Shown here: positions 1 through 11,015 of the stretch, in pieces
Position numbering within the stretch: position 1 is the stretch's first letter
Layout of the letters: the number at the start of each line of letters is the position of its first letter
From: Opisthorchis felineus
Lineage: Eukaryota > Platyhelminthes > Trematoda > Opisthorchiida > Opisthorchiidae
NCBI GenBank assembly: GCA_004794785.1
Contig: SJOL01001350.1
Coordinates: forward strand, 28,974 to 92,973
Direction: 5' to 3'
Length of the DNA stretch: 64,000 nucleotides
Notes under the pieces: model-generated
The model's database searches: none
Seen by the model: the letters and a program-made list of their open reading frames with translations, nothing else
What the model was told of the DNA's origin: nothing
Made by a program: the position numbers and the translations under genes

Positions 1-2
1 GG

Positions 3-45
3 TGGCATGTCAGTTAGGCACCTAAAAGGGGCCAGAGCTGATAGA
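3..45 (+). mobile_element. SINE tail fragment in the left palindrome arm
   Basis: Mirror of 4391-4433. The two bases before it (GG) do not match the other arm but do match the common SINE variant ggTGGCATG, so a different SINE copy may continue to the left of the window. Confidence 0.65.
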
Positions 46-340
46 TTTTTTTCGATCTATTAGGATATTGCAGACATGATTGTGGAAGTGAAGATGGGTC
101 GCAATACTTAGGCATAAACGAGGAGTAGGATGAGGCCCAAACCTAGATGAGAGACATAGAAAAGAGCCTCACTCTAGCCTGGAATATCGAGTGGCTTTCA
201 ACATGTTGTGTGTGTCTGATATGTGGAAGCTTTTTATATATACCTGAATGCTGAAAAGCACAAGAACAAGCTCGTTGGCTGGTCGTTTTCCTATAAAGTG
301 GAATCTGATTGGTGAGACTTCTGTTGCGGTTTAGTATTGG

Positions 341-1370
341 ATGGTTACAATTTATGATGAGGACGATGGAAACTTATTTCAGTGGTTCGCCTCCTACCTG
401 CCTGACAGGAAGCAAATAACACAAATCGGGGACATGCAATCATCTCCACTATCGATCACCAGAGGTGCCATTCAAGGAAGTGTGCTAGGCCCCATCCTCT
501 TCTTACTGTACATCAACGACATCTTCGGCGCCATATCCCACCGTAAGGTCTTCCTCTTTGCGGATGATATAAAAATCGCGTACACATTTCCCCCCACTGC
601 ACAAGCCCTTACTTTTCACCCGATTAGGCAAGACTTGGATTCACTGACTCGCTGGTCAAACGACTCTAGCCTTAGCTTCTCCTCCACAAAATCCTGCATA
701 ACTTCCTGCCGCCGCTCCCTCCCGGCCGATGCTCTCGCAATTATTGGAAGTCCTATCCCTCATTCCACGGAGATCAAAGATCTTGGCCTCAGATACTCCT
801 GTACGTTTAGCTTTTCCCACCAGGTGCAGTTCCATGTTGCCCGAGCACACAGGCTCAGCTTTTTAATACTATGCTCCTTTCACCTTCCAGACACAATGGC
901 TGCAACGTTTAAGCTATGCGTACGAAAAATCGTGTTAGTCTGTCCCTCATTCTCCTCCATTTACACCCAGAGTTGTAGACTCGCAATTGACAGCGTCCAG
1001 CGCTCATTCACGAAAATGCTGTTCCCTCGGTCGAACCATCCCTCTTACCGCTCCCGCTGTCAAATCCTAGGCCTCTAATCACTATGGCTCAGACGGTTTA
1101 GGATAAATCTAACTCTCTTACACCGTCTGCCGCACAAACCGCCTTATAGCAGAGGCTAGACCAAACGTAAACTCACGTCAGCGCTACGGATTCCGTAACC
1201 CCTGCAACCTGTTAGTTTGTTCTCCAGCTCGTACAATCCTACGTCACTACTTCTTTCTAGTTTGCCACGCTCGCATCTGGAACAGACTTCCTGCGCAGCC
1301 GCGAAACATCACCCATCATCATACTTTTTCTCAGTCCGTGGACAAATTCCTTACCTGCGAAACGGATGCC
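341..1370 (+). pseudogene. Non-LTR retrotransposon reverse transcriptase fragment, left arm
   Basis: An open frame at 341-1078 (245 codons) encodes the palm and thumb part of a non-LTR reverse transcriptase. It has the motif-B-like stretch GAIQGSVLGPILFLLYINDI and an intact catalytic motif FLFADDIKI at about 551-577. The stop at 1076-1078 is a decay event: after a one-base shift the family's C-terminal region continues (LWLRRFRINLTLLHRLPHKP), and a third stretch near 1255-1370 resembles the terminal NRLPxxP...FxxSVDKFL part. The N-terminal RT motifs and the endonuclease are missing, so this is a 5'-truncated, frameshifted copy. The GSVLGPxLF style fits CR1/Jockey-like LINEs. It reads toward the palindrome centre. 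Confidence 0.85.
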
Positions 1371-1739
1371 GCCTTACTTGATACCCAAATGCTCCCCGAC
1401 CTCATCTATGAATCGGGTCTAGTGCGTATTTGAGTTAAGCGACGATAAAGCTAGCAGGCAAGTAAAAGGTCCTGTTATCATATCTTCCTAACTTCTTGAC
1501 TTGCTTCAAGCCACCGTAGGACTTAAACGCTTACTTGGTCTAAGTATGCTGTGTTACTGGTCTGGTTGTTTTTTCTTTTTTTCCCCAGCCAACTCATACC
1601 TTGTTCTAGTCAAGTCCCTACCTCGGATTACTCTATCAGCTCTGCCTAGTGACTGGTGCTTTTGGCCTAACTGTAACTGACAAAAACCAAACCAAAGTCA
1701 GCTTCCTTCTTCATTACTAGAGCGCATTATGCGCCGACA

Positions 1740-2062
1740 TGTATATATATATACCAAATCCATCTGATGATTTGCTCCACAACTCACTAAACACTCACAC
1801 ACGCAACATCGCGGTATGCTTCTGCTTGACATGGTAGCTCACATCAACGCTCAGTCGCCGTTTAGCCATAGTGCACTCGCCCTGAATATCACCATTCCAT
1901 TCCCATTGTCTCAATGGAAACTGTCATTTTACTTACCTCCTCCGCGACTTGCCTTTACCAGCGTCTATTTGCTTGTTTCAATTGACTGAGCTGTTCTTAC
2001 TGGCCTTGCTTTCCCCCCGACCGAAATAAACTGGTAGCTAGAGATGCTTAAAACTCTTCGAC
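1740..2062 (-). repeat. Hammerhead-element flank, left arm
   Basis: Non-coding sequence downstream of the ribozyme on the minus strand, mirrored at 2374-2696. It includes a (TA)n run at 1740-1754 and an AATAAA/TTTATT pair near 2025. The first ~20 bases next to the ribozyme recur beside the third hammerhead at 58 kb (CTTCGACRGCCCACGACC side), which marks it as part of the same mobile family. Nothing coding was seen. Confidence 0.5.
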
Positions 2063-2107
2063 AGCCCACGACCGGTTTCGCCCTTCTTGGGGCTCATCAG
2101 GTAGGCT
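2063..2107 (-). ncRNA. Hammerhead ribozyme, left arm
   Basis: The minus strand carries all conserved hammerhead core elements in order: CUGAUGA, helix II GCCC/GGGC closed by the loop CAAGAA, then GAAA. Helix I pairs AGCCUAC with GUGGGCU (one G-U pair). The sequence after GAA is ACCGGUC, so helix III would be the self-complementary ACCGGU with no loop, and the cleavage site is GUC, just 5' of position 2069. A loopless helix III cannot close within one molecule but fits a dimer of two RNAs. Minimal type I hammerheads of this kind are known in Penelope-like elements and small animal retroelements. Confidence 0.85.
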
Positions 2108-2328
2108 CAGTCCCCGAGTTTCCGTCAACCTCATGTTCTACTTGAACCCAAATTGGACTGATTTCGACAAATACACTCATTTGCAAATCAATTTGGTTTT
2201 CGTCATAAACGAGAGACTCACTTGAGTCTCCCGTGAAAACCAAATTGATTTGCAAATGAGTGTATTTGTCGAAATCAGTCCAATTTGGGTTCAAGTAGAA
2301 CATGAGGTTGACGGAAACTCGGGGACTG

Positions 2329-2373
2329 AGCCTACCTGATGAGCCCCAAGAAGGGCGAAACCGGTCGTGGGCT
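2329..2373 (+). ncRNA. Hammerhead ribozyme, right arm
   Basis: Exact mirror copy of the left-arm hammerhead. The core CUGAUGA is at 2336-2342, helix II at 2343-2356, GAAA at 2357-2360, and ACCGGU at 2360-2365, with predicted cleavage after C2366. Helix I is formed by 2329-2335 and 2367-2373. It reads outward from the centre, opposite to the RT fragment in the same arm, so it probably belongs to a different element (Penelope-like or retrozyme-like) from the LINE next to it. No Penelope-type RT with GIY-YIG endonuclease was recognised in the window. Confidence 0.87.
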
Positions 2374-3065
2374 GTCGAAGAGTTTTAAGCATCTCTAGCT
2401 ACCAGTTTATTTCGGTCGGGGGGAAAGCAAGGCCAGTAAGAACAGCTCAGTCAATTGAAACAAGCAAATAGACGCTGGTAAAGGCAAGTCGCGGAGGAGG
2501 TAAGTAAAATGACAGTTTCCATTGAGACAATGGGAATGGAATGGTGATATTCAGGGCGAGTGCACTATGGCTAAACGGCGACTGAGCGTTGATGTGAGCT
2601 ACCATGTCAAGCAGAAGCATACCGCGATGTTGCGTGTGTGAGTGTTTAGTGAGTTGTGGAGCAAATCATCAGATGGATTTGGTATATATATATACATGTC
2701 GGCGCATAATGCGCTCTAGTAATGAAGAAGGAAGCTGACTTTGGTTTGGTTTTTGTCAGTTACAGTTAGGCCAAAAGCACCAGTCACTAGGCAGAGCTGA
2801 TAGAGTAATCCGAGGTAGGGACTTGACTAGAACAAGGTATGAGTTGGCTGGGGAAAAAAAGAAAAAACAACCAGACCAGTAACACAGCATACTTAGACCA
2901 AGTAAGCGTTTAAGTCCTACGGTGGCTTGAAGCAAGTCAAGAAGTTAGGAAGATATGATAACAGGACCTTTTACTTGCCTGCTAGCTTTATCGTCGCTTA
3001 ACTCAAATACGCACTAGACCCGATTCATAGATGAGGTCGGGGAGCATTTGGGTATAAAGTAAGGC

Positions 3066-4095
3066 GGCATCCGTTTCGCAGGTAAGGAATTTGTCCACGG
3101 ACTGAGAAAAAGTATGATGATGGGTGATGTTTCGCGGCTGCGCAGGAAGTCTGTTCCAGATGCGAGCGTGGCAAACTAGAAAGAAGTAGTGACGTAGGAT
3201 TGTACGAGCTGGAGAACAAACTAACAGGTTGCAGGGGTTACGGAATCCGTAGCGCTGACGTGAGTTTACGTTTGGTCTAGCCTCTGCTATAAGGCGGTTT
3301 GTGCGGCAGACGGTGTAAGAGAGTAAGATTTATCCTAAACCGTCTGAGCCATAGTGATTAGAGGCCTAGGATTTGACAGCGGGAGCGGTAAGAGGGATGG
3401 TTCGACCGAGGGAACAGCATTTTCGTGAATGAGCGCTGGACGCTGTCAATTGCGAGTCTACAACTCTGGGTGTAAATGGAGGAGAATGAGGGACAGACTA
3501 ACACGATTTTTCGTACGCATAGCTTAAACGTTGCAGCCATTGTGTCTGGAAGGTGAAAGGAGCATAGTATTAAAAAGCTGAGCCTGTGTGCTCGGGCAAC
3601 ATGGAACTGCACCTGGTGGGAAAAGCTAAACGTACAGGAGTATCTGAGGCCAAGATCTTTGATCTCCGTGGAATGAGGGATAGGACTTCCAATAATTGCG
3701 AGAGCATCGGCCGGGAGGGAGCGGCGGCAGGAAGTTATGCAGGATTTTGTGGAGGAGAAGCTAAGGCTAGAGTCGTTTGACCAGCGAGTCAGTGAATCCA
3801 AGTCTTGCCTAATCGGGTGAAAAGTAAGGGCTTGTGCAGTGGGGGGAAATGTGTACGCGATTTTTATATCATCCGCAAAGAGGAAGACCTTACGGTGGGA
3901 TATGGCGCCGAAGATGTCGTTGATGTACAGTAAGAAGAGGATGGGGCCTAGCACACTTCCTTGAATGGCACCTCTGGTGATCGATAGTGGAGATGATTGC
4001 ATGTCCCCGATTTGTGTTATTTGCTTCCTGTCAGGCAGGTAGGAGGCGAACCACTGAAATAAGTTTCCATCGTCCTCATCATAAATTGTAACCAT
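3066..4095 (-). pseudogene. Non-LTR retrotransposon reverse transcriptase fragment, right arm
   Basis: This is the mirror copy of the left-arm fragment. The 245-codon frame (4095 down to 3358) is identical at protein level, including the FADD catalytic motif (about 3885-3860). The same frameshift separates it from its C-terminal tail (3219-3066). Identity of both sequence and damage shows that the inverted duplication happened after the element was already inactive. Confidence 0.85.
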
Positions 4096-4390
4096 CCAAT
4101 ACTAAACCGCAACAGAAGTCTCACCAATCAGATTCCACTTTATAGGAAAACGACCAGCCAACGAGCTTGTTCTTGTGCTTTTCAGCATTCAGGTATATAT
4201 AAAAAGCTTCCACATATCAGACACACACAACATGTTGAAAGCCACTCGATATTCCAGGCTAGAGTGAGGCTCTTTTCTATGTCTCTCATCTAGGTTTGGG
4301 CCTCATCCTACTCCTCGTTTATGCCTAAGTATTGCGACCCATCTTCACTTCCACAATCATGTCTGCAATATCCTAATAGATCGAAAAAAA

Positions 4391-4573
4391 TCTATCAGCT
4401 CTGGCCCCTTTTAGGTGCCTAACTGACATGCCAACAGAAGGAAGCACTAGGGCTGGGAGACTGTCAGGTTGCCTAAGCTTAGACAGTGGAAGTTGACAGG
4501 CAGAGATTGGGACCGAACTACGGACCTTTCGGTCAGTGACTTCGCGCTCTTACCACTGGGCCATCTCGCCAAC
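4391..4573 (-). mobile_element. tRNA-derived SINE
   Basis: Read on the minus strand, the element starts with a degenerate tRNA-like head (GGCGAGATGGCCCAGTGG, A-box-like), followed by a B-box-like GTTCGGTCCCAATC, a conserved body (GTCTAAGCTTAGGCAACC) and the tail GGCACCTAAAAGGGGCCAGAG. The same architecture recurs at 17.0, 22.5, 39.7, 44.4 and 52.2 kb. The last 43 bases of this copy (4391-4433) are inside the palindrome arm, so the palindrome boundary cuts through it. Confidence 0.8.
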
Positions 4574-4734
4574 TTAGCCACACCTGATGCGATCCAGCTG
4601 TCTCAGATAATGATGCTGATGACCTAGCGGAGAACTGCAAGGATTACTTTATCTCATAGCCCAGGAACAAATATCCTTCAACCCACATCAGGGTAACATA
4701 CATCGCCACAATGCCACTAGCCTCGCTTTTTCTT

Positions 4735-5530
4735 CTAGGTTGTCGATTGACCCTGACTGCCCATAATCCATCCCCTCAATCCTGATGGGCCTTTTCGGAC
4801 TAACCGATGCGCCTTCTGGTGCTGGACACGTGCTTCAATGGAAGTCCTCATTGCACAACCGAATACTCGCTCTCTAAATGCATCGTTACGGACTCGCCGA
4901 CACCAAACTAAACGAGCTATGATTCTGAGACGACAACTGTCGAACGTCTCAGTTCCGCTCATCGAGCAGGCCAAGTCTCAGCGGTACAACAAAACACCCC
5001 GTACTGTAGCTTAATAAACTCCTCCCTTGAGATTCAGGGATATAACTTTTTGACGCCATGGGTATTTCAAATTAGCAAACGCGCCCCGAGCCTTGTAGAT
5101 TAGTGCACTGACCTCGTCTGTCACACTACAGTCAGAAATAACACAACTTCCAAGGTGCATAAAGCGCTCCACAAATTCGAGTGCTTCGCCCAGGATTGTA
5201 AGTGGCGTCTTCAGTGACTGCATGTCCAGGAACATGACCCTACACATTGTGGGTGCAAAGTGCATACCAAAAGTTAGTTCATCCAAAAAAAATGCACTTT
5301 CTCTTTCTCTTCGAAGATGAGGACGATTTACTCTGCATTTTTCAGATCGACAAGGGTTTCATCTGGATGTGCTTGAACGCAGAATTTCAGAAGACATTTC
5401 AGCGTTCGTCTCGTTATCTCATGGATCACGAAATTAAATAGAATTGGAGAGGATGGGAAATTTTGCCGGACACCGCTTTGTGTACGGAAGCTTGTGGAGA
5501 GCCCTCCATATCTTTCCGTACCATGTCTGC
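4735..5530 (-). pseudogene. RTE-like LINE reverse transcriptase fragment (copy A1)
   Basis: Broken minus-strand frames give, in order, the RT motif SGVRQNFPSSPILFNFVIHE (about 5500-5410), the post-catalytic region FGMHFAPTMCRVMFLDMQSL and GSCVISDCSVTDEVSALI (5265-5090), and the C-terminal SCRLRIIARLVWCRRVRNDAF (4935-4860) ending in RVQHQKAHRLVRK. The same order and wording occur in the copies at 13-17 and 19-22 kb. There are several frameshifts and the expected GCP of the motif is NFP. The element is inactive and 5'-truncated near 5530. Confidence 0.82.
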
Positions 5531-7112
5531 CTCGTCCGCACCTCCCGTCCCCGATAGTGCGAAAGACTTCACCGTTGACAACTCTCACTTCGACTGCACG
5601 CCCTTCCCCCAAAGATATTCCTTACCGTATGCTGAACCTCACACTCCGCCTTCTGCAGTGGAGGAAAAGAGAACTAAAATGGAGGCAGCTTTTGTTGGAA
5701 GCTTGTACCACTGGCCCGAGCTTGCCCCGGTTGTGGCATATATCCTGGGCAACCATCCTATGAATCCAAAATTTCATTGATAGCAGAGCAAAAATGCTAA
5801 CAGAGATTCATCAAATACACGCGGTATGACGCCTCAGCGGCAACTATTTTTGTTGCCAAGCCGCTTATTATTTGTCTGCTGTCCCTGGTTACATTAACTC
5901 CCCCTTTGCACGACGGATTTTTTGTTTTTGCTGAGATAAAACCTACTGCCATGTAATCGCCTGTTCCAACCAATCCAGTGACTAGCCTTCCTGCCTCGGC
6001 GGTTAAGTCCTTACCTTCCCTAAACTAGGCACCTACTATGGCCCAGCTAGTACTTGGTTTCTTGGTCAGCCAACAAAATCTACCCTTTCCTGGGTTCATT
6101 TAGCTCGCTGTCATCCGCCTTTAGATTTTTTTCCATTGGACACCTTTTTACCTGATGCCTCCCTGCACTCACCAGACGCTACCGATCTCATCCCATTCCT
6201 TCTTCACTCCCCCTCTTCCCAAGCTTCAAACTTCGACTGTAGTTGCGCAAACGCCCAGTGCAACCGCTATTTATTCAATCAGGCTTGTCCGCGGTCTATA
6301 CTCACACGGTCTTCCAACTGAGTCGAAATTACCGATGACTCTACATTGGCTTGACTCTACCTCTGTCTATCTCCTCGTCTAACCCAGATCAAGCTGCCAC
6401 GGAAAGGCGTATCATCTGACCGATTGCGGCAACCTTGACGACCGTTACGGGGCTGTCCAGAAACTGAAGTATGTCAGTGCAGTGATGGCATGGCACTGCC
6501 ATACCCAGTCTGATGGCACTCCCGCAACTACTTTCTTCAGAAACTCAACCGCGGCCTCTCGCCCACTCGAGCCTGTAATCGTAACCACAAACAAATTTTT
6601 CACCTGGCCCCAACCGCCTCGTTCTAAACCGCTGAACATATCGTTCGGATTTAAACAGCCTAGTTTCCTGCCGCAATTTCGGTTTGCCTCTTCCAAAAGT
6701 TCAAATTCATTTACGGAGTTCGATTGGCCCTATGCATTGCCACTATCTCGCCATCAAAACTATCCTTTACACCTGACCTCCCTGCAACAGTGACACCAGT
6801 GAGTCTACTCAGTTTCGATTTAAGCCATATTTTTTAGACAAAACTTGCCATTTGTCTCCAGATCGAATTCGTTAATCACCATCTCCATTGTACACTTTGT
6901 GACCCTAGCCATGTACTCGACCGCCCAAGGTCACTTATGGCCAGCAACGGTTTTCAGTTTTAGTTCAGGTCAGGAGGCTTCATCTTTGAACTCGTCGCAC
7001 CTCATGCCCACTGTCCTCTGTTTTTTTGGTTCCCGCAACTGCAATGACTTTTCACGTAATAAGCATGCCGTTGTGTTGTTACCTACCGCGCTCAGGTTGT
7101 ATTGGCCCGATC

Positions 7113-7163
7113 ATGCCTCAGTCGGCATGCCCCTACAAGTTGGGAAATAAACCTATTATTATT
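7113..7163 (+). repeat. Retroposon 3' tail with ATT repeats
   Basis: The sequence CAAGTTGGGAAATAAAC is followed by a run of TATT/ATT units. The same end (CCAGTTGGGAATAAAC plus ATT repeats) recurs 160 bp downstream. The preceding bases GGCATGCCCCTA and GGTATGCCACCCA also correspond. It is best explained as the 3' end of a 5'-truncated retroposon. Confidence 0.55.
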
Positions 7164-7274
7164 ATTATTACCCGGATACTGTCCACTGCTTGTGACGCTG
7201 CCCCTTTTCCACACAATCTCCTTTACTCACAACCCCCTCTCTCATGCTTTTATTCTGACTGTAACATTATGATC

Positions 7275-7331
7275 ATGCCTGACGGTATGCCACCCACCAG
7301 TTGGGAATAAACATTATTATTATTATTACTA
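7275..7331 (+). repeat. Second retroposon 3' tail with ATT repeats
   Basis: Second copy of the end described at 7113-7163, in the same orientation, ending in ATTATTATTATT. It contains the AATAAA signal of the parent element directly before the microsatellite tail. Confidence 0.55.
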
Positions 7332-9977
7332 AAGACTTTGCGCCTTCCTTTAGGCTATGAATGTGCCATTCTAAGGTCGCCTCATCGTACAACCACGCAA
7401 CAACACCAAACACTTCACGTTTTCCTCTGAGCTCACGTCCTAGCAAGCTGCAATCTACCGTAGTTGAGCGCAATATAACCAATGCACGTCACTCATAATC
7501 ACATATGCCTTCACCAGTTTGCATCTACTGTAACGACCGTTTCGATTACTTGAGCAACGAGCACCAAGGTTAGGAACCTAACCGGCAAAACTCCGAACGA
7601 ATGGTTACACAAATGTGCTGTACTATAAAAATAAAAGTAGATACACGGATACAAAATTACAAACCTCAACGGCTTTCGACAAACGGTGAGGTACTCCAAA
7701 AATCAAGCAAAGCTGAGATGGATCAGCAGCCAAAGCGTGATCGAAAACGGGTCACAAATTGATGCAATAAAAGAAATCTATGGCTGGCCAGAGTTTCGGT
7801 ACAAAAATAGTATATCTGACGCGGTAAAAACGATTTGCGTAGCAAGGGAAGTGGAAGCTACAAAGGTCTTTGCCAAACTCAAATAGAGTTCAATTATATC
7901 CAAAGTAAAAGGGGCGGTTCATTTGAACTGATAACCGGGAAGGCAGTCATTCAAGATGGGAGGCAATTTTAAAGATATACAATGTTGCGACATCGACCGC
8001 ATAGCTATCATATCCACCTGAACATCGATTGGCGTTTTTGAAATCGGGCAGTGTCGCCTCACTGCAGTCGTTGGGGATTGTGATGACTTTTGCGTGCCTG
8101 CCGCAGTACAACTCGTATCGTTGTGGTTTCTAGAAGACTGACATTTTTCCTATTTTGAGTACCCACTGTAGATACCGCTGCCTTATTGCCTCATTTGAGC
8201 GGCAGCAATGGACAACCGTGGGCACTCGATGTTCCTGGGAATGTCCCTGACACACGCTGGGCTCAATTTGGCACGATTGCTTGGCAAATCCTGACTACGG
8301 CGACAACCCCAAAAGACCCACCCAAGATGTTCATTTACGCGTCTGTCCACGAACCAAAGTACTACGTAGCGATGACGTTGCCGCTACGGCCTTACCCAGT
8401 CTGATGGCTTGCACGTAGTTTGCCATATCCCTAATATTTCCCAGACGAGCGTGTTACATGCGCCCATAAGTCCGTCCAAATCCGTTGAATTTGCGCCAGC
8501 ACATAAAAGCACTTCCAATAAACCGACAAATTCTTCCAATAGCACCAGCAAGGGGTCGGTATGCCAATGAAGATAAAACTTTACCTTGCGCCCGATATAG
8601 CGTGTGCTGACCATCATAGATAAACTTACTATCTGTGACGAATTCCTTGGTTTTGTTTGGTGGGACGCCGGCCGCAACCATAGAAGACCTTTCCGATACA
8701 GGTCGTGAATGGCTGCTGCGCGGACAAAGAGGACGTAATTTTGTTCATATAATCTTTAGATTATTTCCAAATCCAATACAGAAGAAAACACGTAAAGAAA
8801 GCAGCTTTCCACAAAGTTTCCCACCGCCCTGTCGGAGATTACATGCGAAGCCAGTAGCTGTCATTAAACTATGAATTCCGCGCCCATAGTGGACCTCGAG
8901 TACACTAACAAACTTCTAACAAGACTGCTGCCGCATGTGGAGATTTTTAGGGCTCGAATAAATACCGTCAAATTTTAAAACCTTGTGTTAAAGATTTCTT
9001 CGTTCAAACTACGGTTTCATGGTAATTTGGGGCGTGTGCCTAAGGGTCGGCCCATGGTCCCAGCTAGTAAATCAGCCGTTCAAATTCACCTGTCCTCAGT
9101 GATAGTTTCCGTCCAAATTGGTAGACTTTACCACCTGACGTATCATTATTTTTGTGGCTAAGTTTCTGCAGCCCAAAACTCGCTATCTTAATGATGTCTT
9201 ATTTTTGGTTATATTGCTGCCTTCCATGTTCCAGATGTGTGAAGCTGGTCATTCCTCAGGTGTCATAGGACTCGTGGGTTGAGGAATGAGCATATAATCG
9301 TAACCCGTTCAGGTTTTCTTATACGACCTTTGGTCACATTCAGAAAGCAGCACAGGAATCATGATTATTCGCTACATCAGTCACCATTTTAATGTACCTA
9401 CGCATGAAACTGCAGGAGGGTCGGCAGCTTTTGACCACAAAACGTGACACAGTCACGGTGAGGGTTCCATTCTCGGTCTACATTCCATTTTAGGCAGGAA
9501 GGATTTCGAGTACCCTCGAGCGACGGATGGTACAAGGCCCCAATCAACACGTGAACACTGCGGCGCCTTGCATCCTGTGCTGTCGTATCCCCATGAAATG
9601 ATGAGGTAAAAAGTGCCGAATTGGGGAATACGGCCCAACTCCATTAGCATTGAGAATCACGAAGTAGAAAGCGGTTGAGTGAACAGCGGTTTAACTCAAT
9701 GCATTCCACCTATGATGACCATATTCAGATAAGTCGGGAATGGGAGGCGGTCAAAGCAACCAGATGCAAAACTTACGGGTAATATTAACATATTTAGAAG
9801 GCAAGATTCGCTGGCGACTCGATACAACTTGCCGTGGTTTGATCGCTTCCCGTTGTGCCTGGAGGAATTTCCGTGCGCAAAAAAACGGGTCAAATAGTAA
9901 CACCGTAAAATGCATCCGAATGTAAGAAGTACTTACTTGGTGAGCTTGACCCTGACGCGGAGTTGGAAAAGCACAGC

Positions 9978-11015
9978 TTCCGCTGCTCCACAAGCTTGGG
10001 TCGTGTGGGATTCAAGGAGGAATTCTTGGCTGGATCAAGGAGCAAGATAGAGTATTCAGATTGAAAGTAGGCCCGATCTACTCTTCTTTGGCACCGGTCT
10101 CAATTAAAGTTCCTGAAGGCTCCGGTTTGGGACCACTTCTGTTTCTGATCTGCGTCAACAACCTTCCAGATGCGCTTATGTCTAGTTTTTCCGGATGCCT
10201 TGAAATTCTATGGTTTCATGGCCAGCCTCCTCGAAATAGATGTAGACGCTGCAAAGCAGTTATCGCTTGACTGGTAACTTCCCTTGAATGACAAAGTTTA
10301 CATTATGTTCCATTCGAAGAAGACTCAGCCAACGCCTAATTTGTACGTGGTGAGAATGGATCAAAAGACATTACGAGGATAGATGCCAGAAAGGATTTAA
10401 TTATGTGGCTCTATTAAAACATGTCGTTCTCACTACACAGTGAGGTATAGGTACAAAAGGCTTTCGTCGTTCCCCACGTATTATGCGAACGCACTTTCAG
10501 ATGCCTTGTGGGGCCTACGTCAGACCACTTCTTGAACATGCCAACGAAGTTGCCTGCTCAGGACGTTACCCTCATTGAGCGTTTCCAACGAGCTGCTACG
10601 AAAATGATTGCCGGGCTTGAATGCGTTGACTATGAAACGATTCTCGCGGTGCTTGACCGGTTTCCCCTGCAGTATCCTCGCCTCCGAGGTGAATAGAATT
10701 TTCAAAGTTGGGCAAACAAGCCATGCTAAGAAGGTTCTGAAACTTGGAACACATATTTTACCAGGAACAATTTTTCCCATTTCGGGTAGCTGGTGCATGG
10801 AATAAGCTTACTCCGACGGTCGATCGCGCTGCATCTAGTACCAAGTTCAAAGCATTTTAGGCACTCCTTTATGAGTTCTCGCGTCGGTAAGCTTGCTGCC
10901 TCGCCCTGAGAACCAAGAAAAAAGTGCTACACCATTTATCCGCCTGTGTCTTTCAGATGAATGGAGTAAGCTGACCGACAAAAACAAATCCGTCCCGGGA
11001 GAAATCCTAGACCTT
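9978..11015 (+). pseudogene. CR1/Jockey-like LINE fragment (copy B1)
   Basis: Starts inside the RT domain (LLHKLGS...GWIKEQDRVFRLKVGPIYSS), continues with the degraded motif EGSGLGPLLFLICVNNLPDA (10105-10180) and the C-terminal [14 protein letters not shown]...VDYE region (10578-10640), and ends with WNKLTPTVDRAASSTKFKAF near 10860. The 3' untranslated part runs to about 11015 and matches the 3' end of the neighbouring copy (CTACACCATTT, TCCCGGGAGAAATC). Many stops and frameshifts; inactive. Confidence 0.82.

Larger units (their letters stand above)
3..4433. repeat. ~4.4-kb near-perfect inverted repeat (palindrome)
   Basis: Bases 3-2201 are the reverse complement of 2235-4433 (paired positions sum to 4436), with a 33-bp spacer at 2202-2234. 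I saw only two mismatches by eye: near 1380/3056 and near 1110/3326. Each arm holds, from outside inward, a 43-bp SINE tail, a non-LTR RT fragment, its 3' region and a hammerhead ribozyme sequence. The spacer contains its own small inverted repeat, GAGACTCA/TGAGTCTC (2213-2230). The arms end inside SINE sequence at both sides. Such high identity means either a very recent duplication or an assembly artefact from a fold-back read; the sequence alone cannot decide. Confidence 0.93.
5531..9977. other. Unassigned region
   Basis: About 4.4 kb with no gene I can support. Open frames are short and unrelated to any family I recognise. Two short retroposon 3' tails (7130-7163 and 7290-7331) are the only clear structures. 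GCACCTACTATGGCCC-like and other fragments near 6030 may be decayed repeats but are too weak to name. Confidence 0.5.

Noticed and set aside
341..1078. The 245-codon frame as a functional host gene.
   Set aside because: It is a 5'-truncated, frameshifted retrotransposon RT present in both palindrome arms.
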